Assembly: GCA_017654935.2 (NCBI GenBank)
Contig: CM065690.1
Coordinates: 32,481,532-32,545,531, forward strand
DNA from: Phymorhynchus buccinoides
Lineage: Eukaryota > Mollusca > Gastropoda > Neogastropoda > Raphitomidae
Length of the DNA stretch: 64,000 nucleotides
Direction: 5' to 3'
Shown here: positions 1 through 11,385 of the stretch, one piece after another
How the letters are laid out: each line of letters begins with the position of its first letter
Numbering within the stretch: position 1 is the stretch's first letter
Translations under genes and position numbers: made by a program
Notes under the pieces: model-generated
The model's input: the letters and a program-made list of their open reading frames with translations, nothing else
Told to the model about the DNA's origin: nothing
Databases searched by the model: none

Positions 1-552
1 TGAGCAAACTCGAAGCTATATTACACCAACAACGCTTGTGTAAAGACAGTTTGTTAGCCATTGGAATTGAGTGGGTGGTGAAAGAGAATTCGTAAACGCT
101 TGTGTCAAAACAATTCAGTAGTATTTTGATTTGACCTTTTGTGGGTGGATGAGAAAAGACAATTGTCCTTTAATCACTCCCCACCCGAATCCTGCAGTTG
201 TTGTTTTTGCTGTTAGACTGCCTACTCCTGCTAGGCCATCCCCTCATCGTCTTCTTCCCACAATCTGGCAGAAGTGTCTTGCAGAGAAGAAAGTTACCCG
301 TTTAGCACCCTGTCCCAGTCTTGTGTGTTCACCTTTTCCCACCAGACTTCCTTCTCCTGCTAGACCATCCCTCCACGTCTCCTCACAATCTGGTAGCAGT
401 GTCTTGAAGAAAAGAAAGTTGTCCTTATATCACCCCCAGGTACCTTCGTCCTGCGTGTTCACCTTTTCCTTCCGGACTGCCTTCTCCTGTGTATTCTCCT
501 GCTAGGCCAACCCTCCACGTCTTCTTCCCTATATTTGACAGTGCTATCCCAC
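1..552. repeat. Diverged tandem repeat, about 128-143 bp period
   Basis: Three clear copies start near 228, 356 and 499, each with CCTGCTAG followed by a pyrimidine-rich stretch and, in the first two, AATCTGG and GTGTCTTG. The intervening GTGTTCACCTTTTCC block recurs near 326 and 456. A shorter echo of the motif AACGCTTGTGT occurs near 32 and 97. Open frames here carry no recognisable domain and follow the repeat, so I do not call a gene. Confidence 0.6.
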
Positions 553-597
553 AGAACTCGCAGTCTCCGCATCGGCTGGTGGTGGTAGGCGGTGGCC

Positions 598-1017
598 ATG
601 GAAGTGGTGGGCATGCTTCACCACCTGGCTTCGCGCCAGTTCCTCATCCTGGTAGCCGTCCTGGACCTGACCCTCATCCTCCTCCACCTCCTCGCCTCAA
701 CCTCCCCACTCCCCGCCTTCTTCCCCTCCTCTCTGTCTCCCTCCTCCCCTTCTGCGGACGACGCCGCTCACTTGCGCCTGCTGGAACAGATCGCCGAGGA
801 GCGGGTGATGGTGGGGGCGGAGATGGTGGAGAGGGTGAGGGAGATCCGGAACCTGACCCAGACGTTGAAGGCGCGTAAGGAGATGCTGGAGTCCCTGGGG
901 CAGTCGCTGGAACGTCTGGAGAGATCCCTAGCACACCTTCAGGAGGAGAAAGGAGGAGCTGAACTGTTGCCTGATAATGGACTCATTGACGCATCTTCAG
1001 AAGGAGAAGGAAGCTGA
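598..1017 (+). CDS. Hypothetical 139-aa single-pass membrane / coiled-coil protein
   Basis: The frame opens at an ATG in a strong Kozak context (GGCCATGG) and runs 139 codons to TGA. A GTG two codons upstream is in frame but not a likely eukaryotic start. Residues about 14-34 (FLILVAVLDLTLILLHLLAS) are a hydrophobic segment that could be a signal anchor. A Ser/Pro-rich linker follows, then from about residue 58 to 120 a Glu/Leu/Arg-rich stretch with heptad-like spacing that looks like a coiled coil, ending in an acidic Ser-rich tail. I do not recognise the family. The segment is more GC-rich than its surroundings and has no visible introns, so it could be an intronless gene, the last exon of a larger one, or a chance frame. 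No obvious polyadenylation signal follows within 200 bp. Confidence 0.45.
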   Translation: MEVVGMLHHLASRQFLILVAVLDLTLILLHLLASTSPLPAFFPSSLSPSSPSADDAAHLRLLEQIAEERVMVGAEMVERVREIRNLTQTLKARKEMLESLGQSLERLERSLAHLQEEKGGAELLPDNGLIDASSEGEGS

Positions 1018-1248
1018 TTAAGGGGACTATTGTACTAAGGGGTTGGGTTGGATTGGGGGTTCGGTTGCCTGGGGTTGTGATGGGTTTGTTTTGGGATGAC
1101 GTTGGGAGAAGGGAGCTGAGGCGTTGCCATTAGACGTCTTAAGAAGAAGGGACTGGGGTATATTATTACAAGAGGTGGGGTGGGGAGAGAGCAGAGGTGT
1201 TACCGGGAGTTCTATAATTTAAAAAAACCGTCTTCAGTAAGTGATTTG

Positions 1249-1337
1249 TTTCCATCTCCCTCCTTCAAAACACGTCTTAAGGAACTTCTCAATTCCCCTT
1301 TTCTCTGTAACTTAAGTTTTGAAGGAGGGAGATGAAA
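1249..1337. repeat. Short inverted repeat (hairpin)
   Basis: A 22-bp arm at 1,250-1,271 (TCCATCTCCCTCCTTCAAAA) is repeated as its reverse complement at 1,316-1,337. The loop of about 45 bp contains CTTAAG-like sequence on both sides. It may be a fragment of a fold-back MITE; no target duplication is visible. Confidence 0.5.
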
Positions 1338-1394
1338 TGTTGCGTGGGGAACTCTGCTGAAGACGTCTTCGGGTGAATAGGGCTAGCCATGTCG

Positions 1395-1577
1395 AACTGT
1401 TACCTTTGTCCCATTCTCTTGCCTTTAAAAATAATATATTCCCAATTTTCTCCTTTGAGCTCCTCCGAAATCGGAATGTGTTGGCTGCATCCAGCGAGCA
1501 GACCAGTGAAAACTGAAAACCGGACACATACGTACTTTACCCATTATGGCCATATGGCCTGGGAACGCAGAAGAAGA
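1395..1577 (+). repeat. SINE-like family A, copy 1 (5' truncated, tail type I)
   Basis: This copy holds the 3' module of a dispersed element also present at 3,362-3,670, 4,855-5,181 and 8,095-8,450. Shared landmarks are TCCGAAATCGGAATGTG, GAAAACCGGACACATA, CCATTATGGCCATATGGCC and a terminal GGGAACGCAGAAGAAGAA. The upstream body is mostly missing. Confidence 0.8.
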
Positions 1578-1694
1578 ACTGTTACCTGAATAGACGGGTA
1601 CTCAGCCTAAGGGTCAGGTTCGGGAAGAGAAGTAAGGTTGGATCATTATTTGTGTGAGGGTGGGAGATAAAAGGTTAAGGGGTGGGCGTGTCCC

Positions 1695-1697
<3 letters not shown>

Positions 1698-1725
<28 letters not shown>

Positions 1726-1762
1726 GCGTGCGCGTGTGTGCGCGTGCGCGCGCGTGTGTGTT
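1698..1762. repeat. GT/GC alternating microsatellite
   Basis: Alternating purine-pyrimidine tract, pure TG at first, then mixed CG/TG. It could adopt Z-form DNA. Confidence 0.9.
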
Positions 1763-2156
1763 TGCGCAAGCGTTTATGCATGCACGTTTTTGTGTGGAGA
1801 GCAAGAGATTTGTGGTAAGTTTATTGCACGATTATTTTTCGAGCACATATTATTTGATTAATTGACCCATTCCTAGTCCCTGAATCCCAGGTTGTGCATT
1901 AATTGATTATTTGTATTTGGTGACTATATAGTTGACACCCTATATAGTTGATATATATCTTATAAAGTTTTTATGTGGTGCCTTTGTATTTGATTGATCT
2001 GATATGTTGCCATTGTAAGGATTGGAACAGGGACTGTACTTTGTTGATTGTTATCCCATTTTGGATCTTTGGCCAACTCACGCCGCCTTATATTCCTCTT
2101 TGTGTGTGAGTGTTGTTGTTTGTTCAAGGTATTGGTGTGCACGCATGCATGTTTGT

Positions 2157-2159
<3 letters not shown>

Positions 2160-2247
<88 letters not shown>

Positions 2248-2294
2248 AGAGAGAGAGAGACAGAGACAGAGAGAGAGACAGAGAGAGAGAGAGT
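2160..2294. repeat. (GA)n microsatellite
   Basis: About 135 bp of GA, with CA interruptions toward the 3' end. Open frames across it (RERERE, SLSLSL) are artefacts of the dinucleotide. Confidence 0.97.
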
Positions 2295-2437
2295 AAATGC
2301 CACTTCATTGCTAACGGCAAACTGATTGATGATACATAATAATTTATTCATGAATATTGTTCAATCCAGTGTGTGCGAGGGTATGCGAGCGCGTCTGAGT
2401 ATGTTTGATATGTCTGTAATTTTGTATGTGGGGCGAT

Positions 2438-2505
2438 TCTTAGTTTGTGTAAAGCGCCATGAGTAGTACACCTAGAATGCGCGCTATATAAATATTCTTT
2501 ATTAT

Positions 2506-2560
<55 letters not shown>
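2438..2560 (+). repeat. L2-type LINE 3' tail followed by (TG)n
   Basis: The sequence GTAAAGCGCCATGAG ... GCGCGCTATATAAATATTC with a terminal TTATTATTA resembles the 3' end beside the LINE fragment at 23.2-23.8 kb (AAGCGCTTAGAG ... GGCGCTATATAAATATTC). No coding remnant precedes it, so this is a 5'-truncated insertion. A pure TG tract follows at 2,509-2,558. Confidence 0.6.
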
Positions 2561-2561
<1 letters not shown>

Positions 2562-3213
2562 TGTGTGCGTGCGCATGCGTGCGCGCATGGTATGTGCGTT
2601 TGCATGCAAGTCTACATGTGCATATTTGTACTGGTGAGGCATAGCATTTGCGCACACACACGGGCATTGACATGCGCGCGCATGTGTGTTATGTGGGTGG
2701 TGCATAATAATTAACATATTTAATTATGTGCAATGACCCCATGGTTGTGTTTAATGGCCTTAACATTGAATGGCTTATTGGCAATGCAAATGAAACGAAC
2801 ATTCCATGATTAAAAGATTTTACGCATAAAATTGTATTTTTGGACTGCGTGTATCTTTGTGTGAGTCAATGTGTGCATGTGAATGTGTTTTTTATTTAAA
2901 AAAAATTTAAGGGTGTTAGTGGTTAAGGAGATACAATGTGTGTATGTGAACCATCGGCGTGTGAAGTGTTTGTGGGGATGCAAGTGGCGCGCTCCCGCGT
3001 GTGTGTGTGTGTTCGTGTGTGTGTGTGTTCATGTGCGCGTATGTAAGTGTCTGTATGTGTGTGTGTGTGCATGTTCCTGTTTGTACGTGCTCGTATGCGT
3101 GCTTAAGTTTACACGTGTAAACTAATGCCCAAAACTTCCGATTTCACAAAAAATACACATTTTAAGGGATCTAATCCTCACAATCAACCTCCTTTCGAAA
3201 GAATAGACCAAGT
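2561..3213. other. Non-coding, GT-rich sequence
   Basis: Degenerate TG/CG tracts recur at 2,561-2,700 and 2,995-3,120. I see no gene, and frames here are dinucleotide shadows. Confidence 0.6.
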
Positions 3214-3361
3214 TTAAATGGGAATGGTCAGCACAAACAAAATGTAATAGATTATGCACGCTTGGATTTCTTTTCCTTTTTTTTTAAACATTATTTTGAA
3301 TACAACGAAAAGGTTAAAAACAACAACCCCGCATGAAGTAGAAAAGCATTGAAGCTTCATC

Positions 3362-3670
3362 TTCTTCTTTTGCGTTCCCAGGCCATAAGGCCACACTGGG
3401 TACGTATGTGTCCGTTTCCCAGCGTTCACTGGTGTCCTCGCTGCATTCAGCCGACACATTCCGATTTCGGAGGAGCTCAAAGGAGAAGACTATATTGGAA
3501 TATTTTGTTTGAAAAAAGGTAGGAGAATGGGCCAAAAAGTCAAAAAGATAGTAGATGACACAAAGCAATGACAAAGGCAGTCAAAGAGACAGATAAGAGG
3601 AAGTTAAAAGCACAGAACTTCCAGAAGGTTGGGGAACTATTTGTACGGAAGACCACCGGTATCCCCATGT
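3362..3670 (-). repeat. SINE-like family A, copy 2 (tail type I)
   Basis: Near-complete copy on the minus strand. Its 5' end (GGGGATACCGG, then TACAAATAGTTCC, CTTCTGGAAGTTCTG) abuts the poly-G run at 3,671. Its 3' end is the GGAACGCAAAAGAAGAAG module at 3,362. The body (TCTTTTTGACT, CCATTCTCCTACC) matches the copies at 4,855 and 8,095. Confidence 0.85.
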
Positions 3671-3690
3671 GGGGGGGGGGGGGGGGGGGG

Positions 3691-3726
<36 letters not shown>
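3671..3726. repeat. Poly-G run
   Basis: About 56 bp of G with a single C. It sits exactly at the 5' end of SINE-like copy 2. Exact length will be unreliable in any assembly. The strand is strongly G-quadruplex-prone. Confidence 0.95.
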
Positions 3727-3727
<1 letters not shown>

Positions 3728-3855
3728 GATTGAAGGAATTTGTCGGTGCCTTGTTCACAGGTGAAAGTAGTCGAGGAGTGCTCCCGAATGAAAAAGCTGA
3801 TAGTCCTCAGGAATGGCCATCTTGTCATACGGTCAGGCAAAATCAACAAACATCC

Positions 3856-4358
3856 GCTAAAACTGGTGGCAGACAGAAATATGGCCACAGACTGATTTTG
3901 GCAATATGTGGTCACTTGAGGAATCTGGTGGCAGACAGAACCCAAACATACCCCCCCCCCCCTCCACAATACGCTGACTTTGGAAATATGTGGTCACTTG
4001 AGGAATCTGGTGGCAGACAGAACTATGGCCACAAACATGCAATGCTGCCCCCCCCCCCCCCCCCCCCCCTCCACAATACACTGACATTTGGAAATATGTG
4101 GTCACTTGAGGAATCTGGTGGCAGACAGAACTATGGCCACAAACATGCAATACTGCCCCCCCCCCCCCCCCCCCTCCACAATACGCTGACTTTGGAAATA
4201 TGTGGTCACTTGAGGAATCTGGTGGCACACAGAACTATGGCCACCGATATGCAATACTGCCCCCCCCCCCCCCCCCCCCCACAATACACTGACTTTGGAA
4301 ATATGTGGTCACTTGAGGAATCTGGTGGCACACAGAACTATGGCCACAAACATGCAAT

Positions 4359-4389
<31 letters not shown>

Positions 4390-4545
4390 TCCACAATACG
4401 CTGACTTTGGAAATATGTGGTCACTTGAGGAATCTGGTGGCACACAGAACTATGGCCACCGATATGCAATACTGCTCCCCCCCCCCCCCCCCCCCCCTCC
4501 ACAATACGCTGACTTTGGAAATATGTGGTCACTTGAGGAAAAGAG
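3856..4545. repeat. Tandem repeat, about 100 bp unit containing a poly-C run, about 7 copies
   Basis: The unit reads CTGACTTTGGAAATATGTGG, TCACTTGAGGAATCTGGTGG, ACAGAACTATGGCCAC, an ATGCAATACTG segment, a variable poly-C run of about 13-30, then TCCACAATACG. Unit length varies mainly with the poly-C. Proline-rich open frames across it (SLEESGG...PPPP) are repeat artefacts. Confidence 0.92.
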
Positions 4546-4854
4546 ATTTTGTTTTCAGGAATGGGATGATTCAGAGACCATTGTAAATGTAAGGTGCCAT
4601 TTCAGGACTGGAGAGGATTGTACACTTTCACCTATGCTTGCTGGCTTTCCTTCCTTCGCTCTCTGCCCAGGCTGGCAGCTGTCGTGTTTGGCACGAGCCT
4701 TTGGCTGAATGTTGCCCGTGCTTTGCTAGGCGATGGCGCCGAAAATAACTTTGATTTAAATGAACGGAGAGTTAGTCCCTTCCCCTTGTTCATTTCACTG
4801 TCTCCTTTCCTAGCCTCACTATTTCAATCTTTGATAGTTTGAATGCTTTTTTTC

Positions 4855-5181
4855 CCCGTGGGGATACCGGGGGGTCTTTTTGTACAAAATAGTTCCCCCA
4901 CCTTCTGGAAGTTCTGTGCTTGTAACTTCCTCTAATATGCCACTCTTTGACTCTGCCTTTTCCCTTTGCTTTCTGTAATCTCTTATCTTTCTGACTTATT
5001 GGCCCATTCTCCTGCCTTTTTTTCAAAAACATCTTCCAAATATTTTTCTCTCCTTTGAGCCCCTCCGAAATCGGAATGTGTCGGCTGTACACAGCAGGGA
5101 GACCAGTGAAAACTGAAAACCGGACACATATGTACCTTGCCCATTATGGCCATATGGCCTGGGAACGCAGAAGAAGAAGAT
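4855..5181 (+). repeat. SINE-like family A, copy 3 (full length, tail type I)
   Basis: Begins CCCGTGGGGATACCGGGGGG, passes through TTCTGGAAGTTCTGTGCTTG, the CTCTTTGACTCTGCC body and the CGAAATCGGAATGTG module, and ends in GAACGCAGAAGAAGAAG. It is the most complete reference copy in the window. No A or B box typical of tRNA promoters is evident at its start. Confidence 0.85.
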
Positions 5182-5799
5182 TGCTTTTGGTGCTCGCCTG
5201 TAAACGAGTTTAGGCTCTGTATTAGTTAATCCTCCCCAACTCCATGGATGGAAGTGGTGTGTTCGTTCGTGTCTGCTTGCAATTTCTTTTTCTGTTCCGC
5301 TCAGTATCACTTCAATTTTGTACGGTTGTATATTACGTGTTCCATCGAGTAACTGATTGCGGCAGAAGATTTTTCACCTTACCAAATGACACCCTTGTTT
5401 AGTAGTACATTCAGCATGCTTGTCAATAAGGATAGCTACATTATATTAGACTTAAAATTTATCAACCAAAAAAAGGAATGGTTCCAGCAAAAAAAAAGAG
5501 TATAAGTGCATGGCTTTGTACATCGATTTATCGGCAAATATGTAGATGTACACCCTCCTGCTCTATTTCTTGGTTCTTTCCGTGGTTAGGGATAGGGTTA
5601 GGGTTAGCTGGTCTTTTCGTATGCCACAAGCATCTGTTTTTTTTGTCAAAATCATCTATTTTTTGGAGCATTAAATCGCTGCCATTATATTATAAGTACT
5701 AATTTAGCCATAATTTCAAAGGGGTGTGAATGGCAGTCATTTGGAGCGCTATAACAGATGTTTTCGTAAGAAATAGGACAACTGCCGATTGAATCCCTC
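5182..5799. other. Non-coding, no feature recognised
   Basis: AT-rich sequence with no convincing frame or repeat beyond a short AGGGATAGGGTTAGGGTTAG near 5,587, which is too short to call telomeric. Confidence 0.6.
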
Positions 5800-5803
5800 T
5801 TAA

Positions 5804-5952
5804 GCGCCAGCCACACGTCCACTAAAATAGCACGACTGTACGATACGATTCAATCACGTGGTCTCTAAGAACAAATGTGATTGGCGCATCGAGACCACGT
5901 GATCGAATCGTATCGTACAATCGTGCGATTTTAGTGGACGTGTGGCTGGCCC
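5804..5952. mobile_element. 149-bp fold-back MITE with TTAA target duplication
   Basis: Almost the whole element is a hairpin. The left arm starts GCGCCAGCCACACGTCCACT and the right arm is its reverse complement ending GTGGACGTGTGGCTGGCCC; arms are about 60 bp with few mismatches. TTAA lies directly outside both ends (5,800-5,803 and 5,953-5,956), the target duplication of piggyBac-type transposases. No coding capacity, so it would depend on a transposase in trans. Confidence 0.85.
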
Positions 5953-6420
5953 TTAAACCCACTGAGCTATATTTATAGCTCAGTGCTTAAGCCCCTCCCT
6001 TTACTACAATTCCTGTCTATATGCACAGAGCCACTAAAGTGATATATAATGCATTCGGTGTGATATAGAGACTTTCCAGTTTAAGTCAATATTTGTGCGG
6101 TGCAGTGGAATAATTATGATTCAGTGAACGCATTAGTAAATGTTTTTTAAAAGATGTAACGTGCAGGCAATGCTGTGGGTTAAGCATGTTTATTCCAAGC
6201 TCATTGTCATAAGAAAGGCGTTCAGTCTAGCATAGGCGCCTGCTCGCCTGCTGACACACAAACATTAACCTGAACGTGTGAAGGCACCCTTTTTCTTTTT
6301 CTTTTACACATGTTTATGAACACGTACACATAGAACATTCACAATTTAGAGGAAAAGAAGAAGAAAAAGAAGAACAAAATTCCCAACCTGACAAAAATAA
6401 TTGTCAAGTTAAGCACTGCC

Positions 6421-6424
6421 TCCC

Positions 6425-6455
<31 letters not shown>

Positions 6456-6482
6456 ACACACATACACACACACACATACACA

Positions 6483-6553
<71 letters not shown>
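6421..6553. repeat. Poly-C run followed by (CA)n
   Basis: About 18 C at 6,423-6,440, then CA repeats with occasional TA and GA interruptions to 6,553. Confidence 0.95.
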
Positions 6554-6554
<1 letters not shown>

Positions 6555-6719
6555 AGAAACAAAGAAAGGAAGTAAGAAAGAAAGATAGAAAAGAAAAACA
6601 AAGTTAAACGTTTTTGCTGACCCTTAGTAACGCTGTTTTAGTTTGGACACTATCCTTTCAAAATTAATGCTGTGTTGCTTTCGACACTAATCATATAGTA
6701 AAAAGCCAACTGTCCGTCC

Positions 6720-7110
6720 GTGTGTGTGTGTGTGTGTGTGAAACACAAAACGGGCCTTATAACTCCGCCGTTTTTCGACCGAATCGCTTCAAATTTGCTG
6801 TGAGCCCTAACGGGGCGATGGCAACGGCAACCGAGGCGGCCGTGTCATTTGCGCGGTTTCGCAAATGCGCGAAACGCGCATCCGCCGGCCTCTCGACGCC
6901 CGTATCAACGGCGTTTCTGGGCCGATTGCCTTCGAATTTGGCAGGAAGATGACCGGGGCCGGGGACTATCCGTGTTCCAAACCGGAAGCGAATCGGTTCA
7001 GAAACGCGCGCGCTAGACGCCGCTTCCCATTTTCACGAATAACTCCACCGTTTCTTAACCGAATCGCCTCGAATTTCCTCTCAGGCTTGCTATGACCCGG
7101 GCAAAGCTTG
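6720..7110. repeat. GC-rich diverged repeat after a short (GT)n
   Basis: Three loosely related blocks share CGTTT, then CCGA(T/A)TCGC or CCGATTGCC, then TTC(A/G)AATTT, near 6,768, 6,910 and 7,048. CpG is frequent, unlike the flanks. Several short frames span it but none has a recognisable domain or a consistent start, so I treat it as a non-coding interspersed repeat. Confidence 0.5.
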
Positions 7111-7213
7111 GCAGGAAATTTGAACAGCATCCGTTCATAAATGCGCGCAATATGCACCAATTTACAGTTTCGCTCACTAGGCGAAAGGACATATGTCCAA
7201 ACGTGCTGTTATT

Positions 7214-7361
7214 AAGGGGGGGGGGGGGGGGGGGACTGCTGTGGGCATGAGACCATGGTTCACACGTGCTGGGGTGATGAGTAGGTCAGCCAGCTGGTTA
7301 TGGGTGGGGTAGGGGGTGGGTGGGTGGGCGGAAGGATGTGGGGGGGGGGGGGGGGGGGGGC
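7214..7361. repeat. Two poly-G runs with G-rich spacer
   Basis: Runs of about 18 G at 7,217 and about 20 G at 7,341, separated by a TGGGTGGG-rich stretch. Confidence 0.9.
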
Positions 7362-7387
7362 AGTGGAGATTACAAGGGGATGACACT

Positions 7388-7462
7388 ACACGTATCTGTA
7401 TTATTAAAAAATCGGGACTTTACTGGTTTAGCACTGCCTCCGGGCATTGCCTCCAGTATTGT
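7388..7462 (+). repeat. Dispersed repeat, also at 40,270-40,345
   Basis: The two loci share ATCTGTATTA, TCGGGACTTTACTGGTTT and ACTGCCTCCGGGCATTGCCT, then CCAGTATTGTTC. The unit is about 75 bp. Its class is unknown. Confidence 0.75.
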
Positions 7463-7554
7463 TCAATACTGCCATGGGATTAAAACTACCACGGGAATTA
7501 ACTGCCACGGGGCGATTGCTAGTCTTTCTAAAATGCTAAGTTAGGTTTCTTCTT

Positions 7555-7868
7555 CTTTCTCTTTCTTCTTCTTCCTTCTTCCTTCTTCTTCTTCTTCTTC
7601 TTCTTCGATCGCTCAGTTTCCTGTCAGTTATGAGCGCAGATGCGTCATGCTGCCGTTATGCGCCTAGCTAAGAAATAGTTAGGCCCAGCAACTGGTTTCT
7701 TGAAAGAAAGGCAGGAGAATGGACCGGTTAGGCAGAAAGATAGTAGATGACGACAGTAAGCAAAGGGAAAAGGCAGAGTCAAAGAGAGTGACAGATTAGA
7801 GGAAGTTACAAGCACAGAACTTGCGGAGGGTGGGGGAAGTATTTATGCAAAAGACCCCCAATGGGGGG
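7555..7868 (-). repeat. SINE-like family A, copy 4 (tail type II)
   Basis: The 5' body on the minus strand matches the other copies (TTCTGTGCTTGTAACTTCC and CTTTCTGCC landmarks). The 3' module is different: it contains GGGCCTAACTATTTCTTAGC, GCGCATAACGGCAGCATGAC and GCTCATAACTGACAGG, and ends GCGATCGAAGAAGAAG. Both tails end in GAA repeats. Confidence 0.8.
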
Positions 7869-8032
7869 AAGTTAGGTTTGATGCTGCTACCATTTTAATC
7901 CTATTATTACGAAACGAAATAAATGTGTATTTATCCCAGGATAACTTATCCCTCCCACCGAATCTCATGTCATCAAAGAGGATTTTCCGTGTCGGAAAAG
8001 TATATTTGGTGTCACACAGTCATTGAATCCAT

Positions 8033-8519
8033 CCACGTTGGTTTATGACCAAATGGCGCCATAGGGGATCCCAGCCAACTGTAGCAGCTATAACCTCTCT
8101 TGTCCCTCGTCGTACAAATAGTTCCTCCACCATCTGGAAGTTCTGTACTTGTGACTTCCTCCTAATCTATCACTCTTTGACTCTGGCTTTTCCTTTTCTT
8201 TCTGTTATCTGCTATTTTCCTGCCTTACTGGCCCATTCTTCTGCCTACCCCTCCAAACAAAACCCCACACACAACAACAACAAAAAAACAAAAACACTTC
8301 CAAATAATTTTCTCCTTTGAGCTCCTCCGAAATCGGAATGTGTTGGCTGAATGCAGCGAAGATACCAGTGAAAACTGGAAAACTGAAAACCGGACACGTA
8401 GAATACCTCACCCATTATGGCCATATGGCCTGGGAACGCCGAAGAAGAAGAATGTCCATGTTGGTTTATGACCAAAGGGCAACATTAGGAACCCAGCCAA
8501 CTGTAGCAGCTGTAACCTC
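8033..8519. repeat. 66-bp direct repeats flanking a SINE-like insertion
   Basis: Segments 8,033-8,098 and 8,454-8,519 are about 85-90 percent alike (GTTGGTTTATGACCAAA, CCAGCCAACTGTAGCAGCT, TAACCTCT). They bracket SINE-like copy 5. This is much longer than a normal target duplication. Confidence 0.75.
8099..8450 (+). repeat. SINE-like family A, copy 5 (tail type I)
   Basis: Full body and type I tail, with an AC-rich expansion near 8,265-8,298 (CACACACAACAACAACAAAA) inside the linker. Ends GGGAACGCCGAAGAAGAAGA. Confidence 0.85.
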
Positions 8520-8774
8520 TAATTCCTCGTTGACCAAGGAAAGGGTACCAAAATAATATTCACAAATAAATGTGTCCCTAAAAAACCACGGTGTCGGTTG
8601 TTAGTGTGTTAAAGACCATCTGTAACATAAAGCATCATTTTTTACGAGTTTGTTGGAGTTTTTTCTCCTTCAGTTCAGCCAAATACTTTTTGTTTTAACG
8701 TGCTCACGCACGCTTCCAATCTTCCTTTTCTCCCTTTATCAGATGGCAATAATCACATGAAAGAATATAGGATC

Positions 8775-9447
<673 letters not shown>

Positions 9448-9713
9448 GTCTCTAGTCTGTGTCTTGCATATGTGTATGCCAGGCCAGTATGTTGTCTGGG
9501 TCCAGGCCCCAACTGTTACTGTTGTTGGGTTTATTACTTTATGGCACAAAATGTCAACTGAAGTTAATGGGGACCATAGCCCCCTAAAGTACCATGGGCC
9601 GGCCATCTGTGACCAGTTGATCATATAAAGTGAGACTGCACGCCGCTTTTCATCATCGATTCCACACACTACTCATCCTACTTTTTCTTTTGTTGGCAAT
9701 ATTGTACTTAAGC

Positions 9714-10009
<296 letters not shown>

Positions 10010-10160
10010 GAAGCATGATTTGTTAAGTTTTTCCTTAGTTTTGTTTCCATTTTTAATGCATGCAAATGTGCTTCCTTGTTTATAATTATTGTGCTTATAC
10101 GAGACCACAATGTAATTTCGCCTAACGTGATAATCAAGTATTTTGGACTTTTGATTTGAC

Positions 10161-10301
10161 ACACACACGCGCACGCACGCACGCACGCACGCACGCATGT
10201 TTATAACCCCCGATCTCAAGATCTGCTTATGTCAGTTTTATGAAAATAATCCTAGGCTGATCAGAGAATGGCAGAATGTTGCTTCTCTGTGAAAAACAGC
10301 A

Positions 10302-10334
<33 letters not shown>

Positions 10335-10404
10335 CGTGCGCGTGTGTGCGTGTGTGCGCGCGTGTGCGTGCGCGCGCGCGTGTGCGTGTGCGTGCGCGCG
10401 CGTT
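10161..10404. repeat. (GCAC)n and GT/GC alternating tracts
   Basis: A tetranucleotide GCAC run at 10,168-10,196 and a TG/CG tract at 10,302-10,404. Alternating purine-pyrimidine sequence, Z-DNA-prone. Confidence 0.9.
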
Positions 10405-10842
10405 ACATACAAGATTACCTATCTTTGTTGCAATCTGTTGGCCAGACAAGAGAGATGTTGCAGCTAAAAAAAATATTTTTGCATCCTTCCATCAACCTCA
10501 TTAAATAAAACAGGTGTTTAGTATTGCTGTACAAATACTAACTGTACATTGATTCTAAAAAGGTAACAAACGCAAAACTGTGAAACATTGTACAGTGCAA
10601 ACCTCTGTATAAAGGGGCTACTCGATTTCACACACTTATTACTCATCTTCGTTGATCCCATACACACCTTTCTTGTGTGCTTGCTTTTTGTGTGTGTGAC
10701 ATTTGTTTTATTATTAGCACAAATTAACGTTGTTGCACATGACGAGGCAACAACTTTGCCCTTCATCATCTGTTCGATGGTGAGAAGATATTTAGCGTCC
10801 TCATAGCACGTGCTCTTAGGGACAAGTGGTCAATGGTGCTGG
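10405..10842. other. Non-coding, no feature recognised
   Basis: AT-rich single-copy sequence with short frames lacking any recognisable domain. Confidence 0.5.
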
Positions 10843-11385
10843 AGTCTTGATATTGTTGATGATGATCCACGGTGGTCCTGAAGTGGGTGGACAGGGTCTG
10901 GAGGCGAGGCGCCGTTGTACAGTCCAGTGGGAGTCTTGATATTGTTGATGGTCATCCACGGTGGTCCTGAAGTGGGTGGACAGGGTCTGGAGGCGAGGCG
11001 CCGTTGTACAGTCCAGTGGGAGTCTTGATATTGTTGATGGTCATCCACGGTGGTCCTGAAGTGGGTGGAAAGGGTCTGGAGGCGAGGCGCCGTTGTACAG
11101 TCCAGTGGGAGTCTTGATATTGTTGATGGTCATCCACGGTGGTCCTGAAGTGGGTTGACAGGGTCTGGAGGCGAGGCGCCGTTGTACAGTCCAGTGGGAG
11201 TCTTGATATTGTTGATGGTCATCCACGGTGGTCCTGAAGTGGGTGGACAGGGTCTGGAGGCGAGGCGCCGTTGTACAGTCCAGTGGGAGTCTTGATATTG
11301 TTGATGGTCATCCACGGTGGTCCTGAAGTGGGTGGAAAAGGTCTGGAGGCGAGGCGCCGTTGTACAGTTCAGTGGGAGTCTTGGC
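10843..11385. repeat. 89-bp minisatellite, about 6 copies
   Basis: The unit begins GAGTCTTGATATTGTTGATG, continues CATCCACGGTGGTCCTGAAG, TGGGTGGACAGGGTCTGGAG, GCGAGGCGCCGTTGTACAGT and CCAGTGGG. Copies recur every 89 bp with about 1-3 substitutions. Because 89 is not a multiple of 3 and units lack stops in several frames, overlapping minus-strand frames appear; they are repeat products. The unit overlaps the end of the minus-strand reading frame described next. Confidence 0.95.

Noticed and set aside
2160..2294. Long open frames on both strands through GA, CT, CA and GT tracts across the window
   Set aside because: Dinucleotide repeats lack stops in several frames; the peptides are RERERE, SLSLSL, THTHTH or VCVCVC only.
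5587..5606. TTAGGG-like repeat (also near 41,105)
   Set aside because: Only two or three imperfect units; too short for interstitial telomere sequence.
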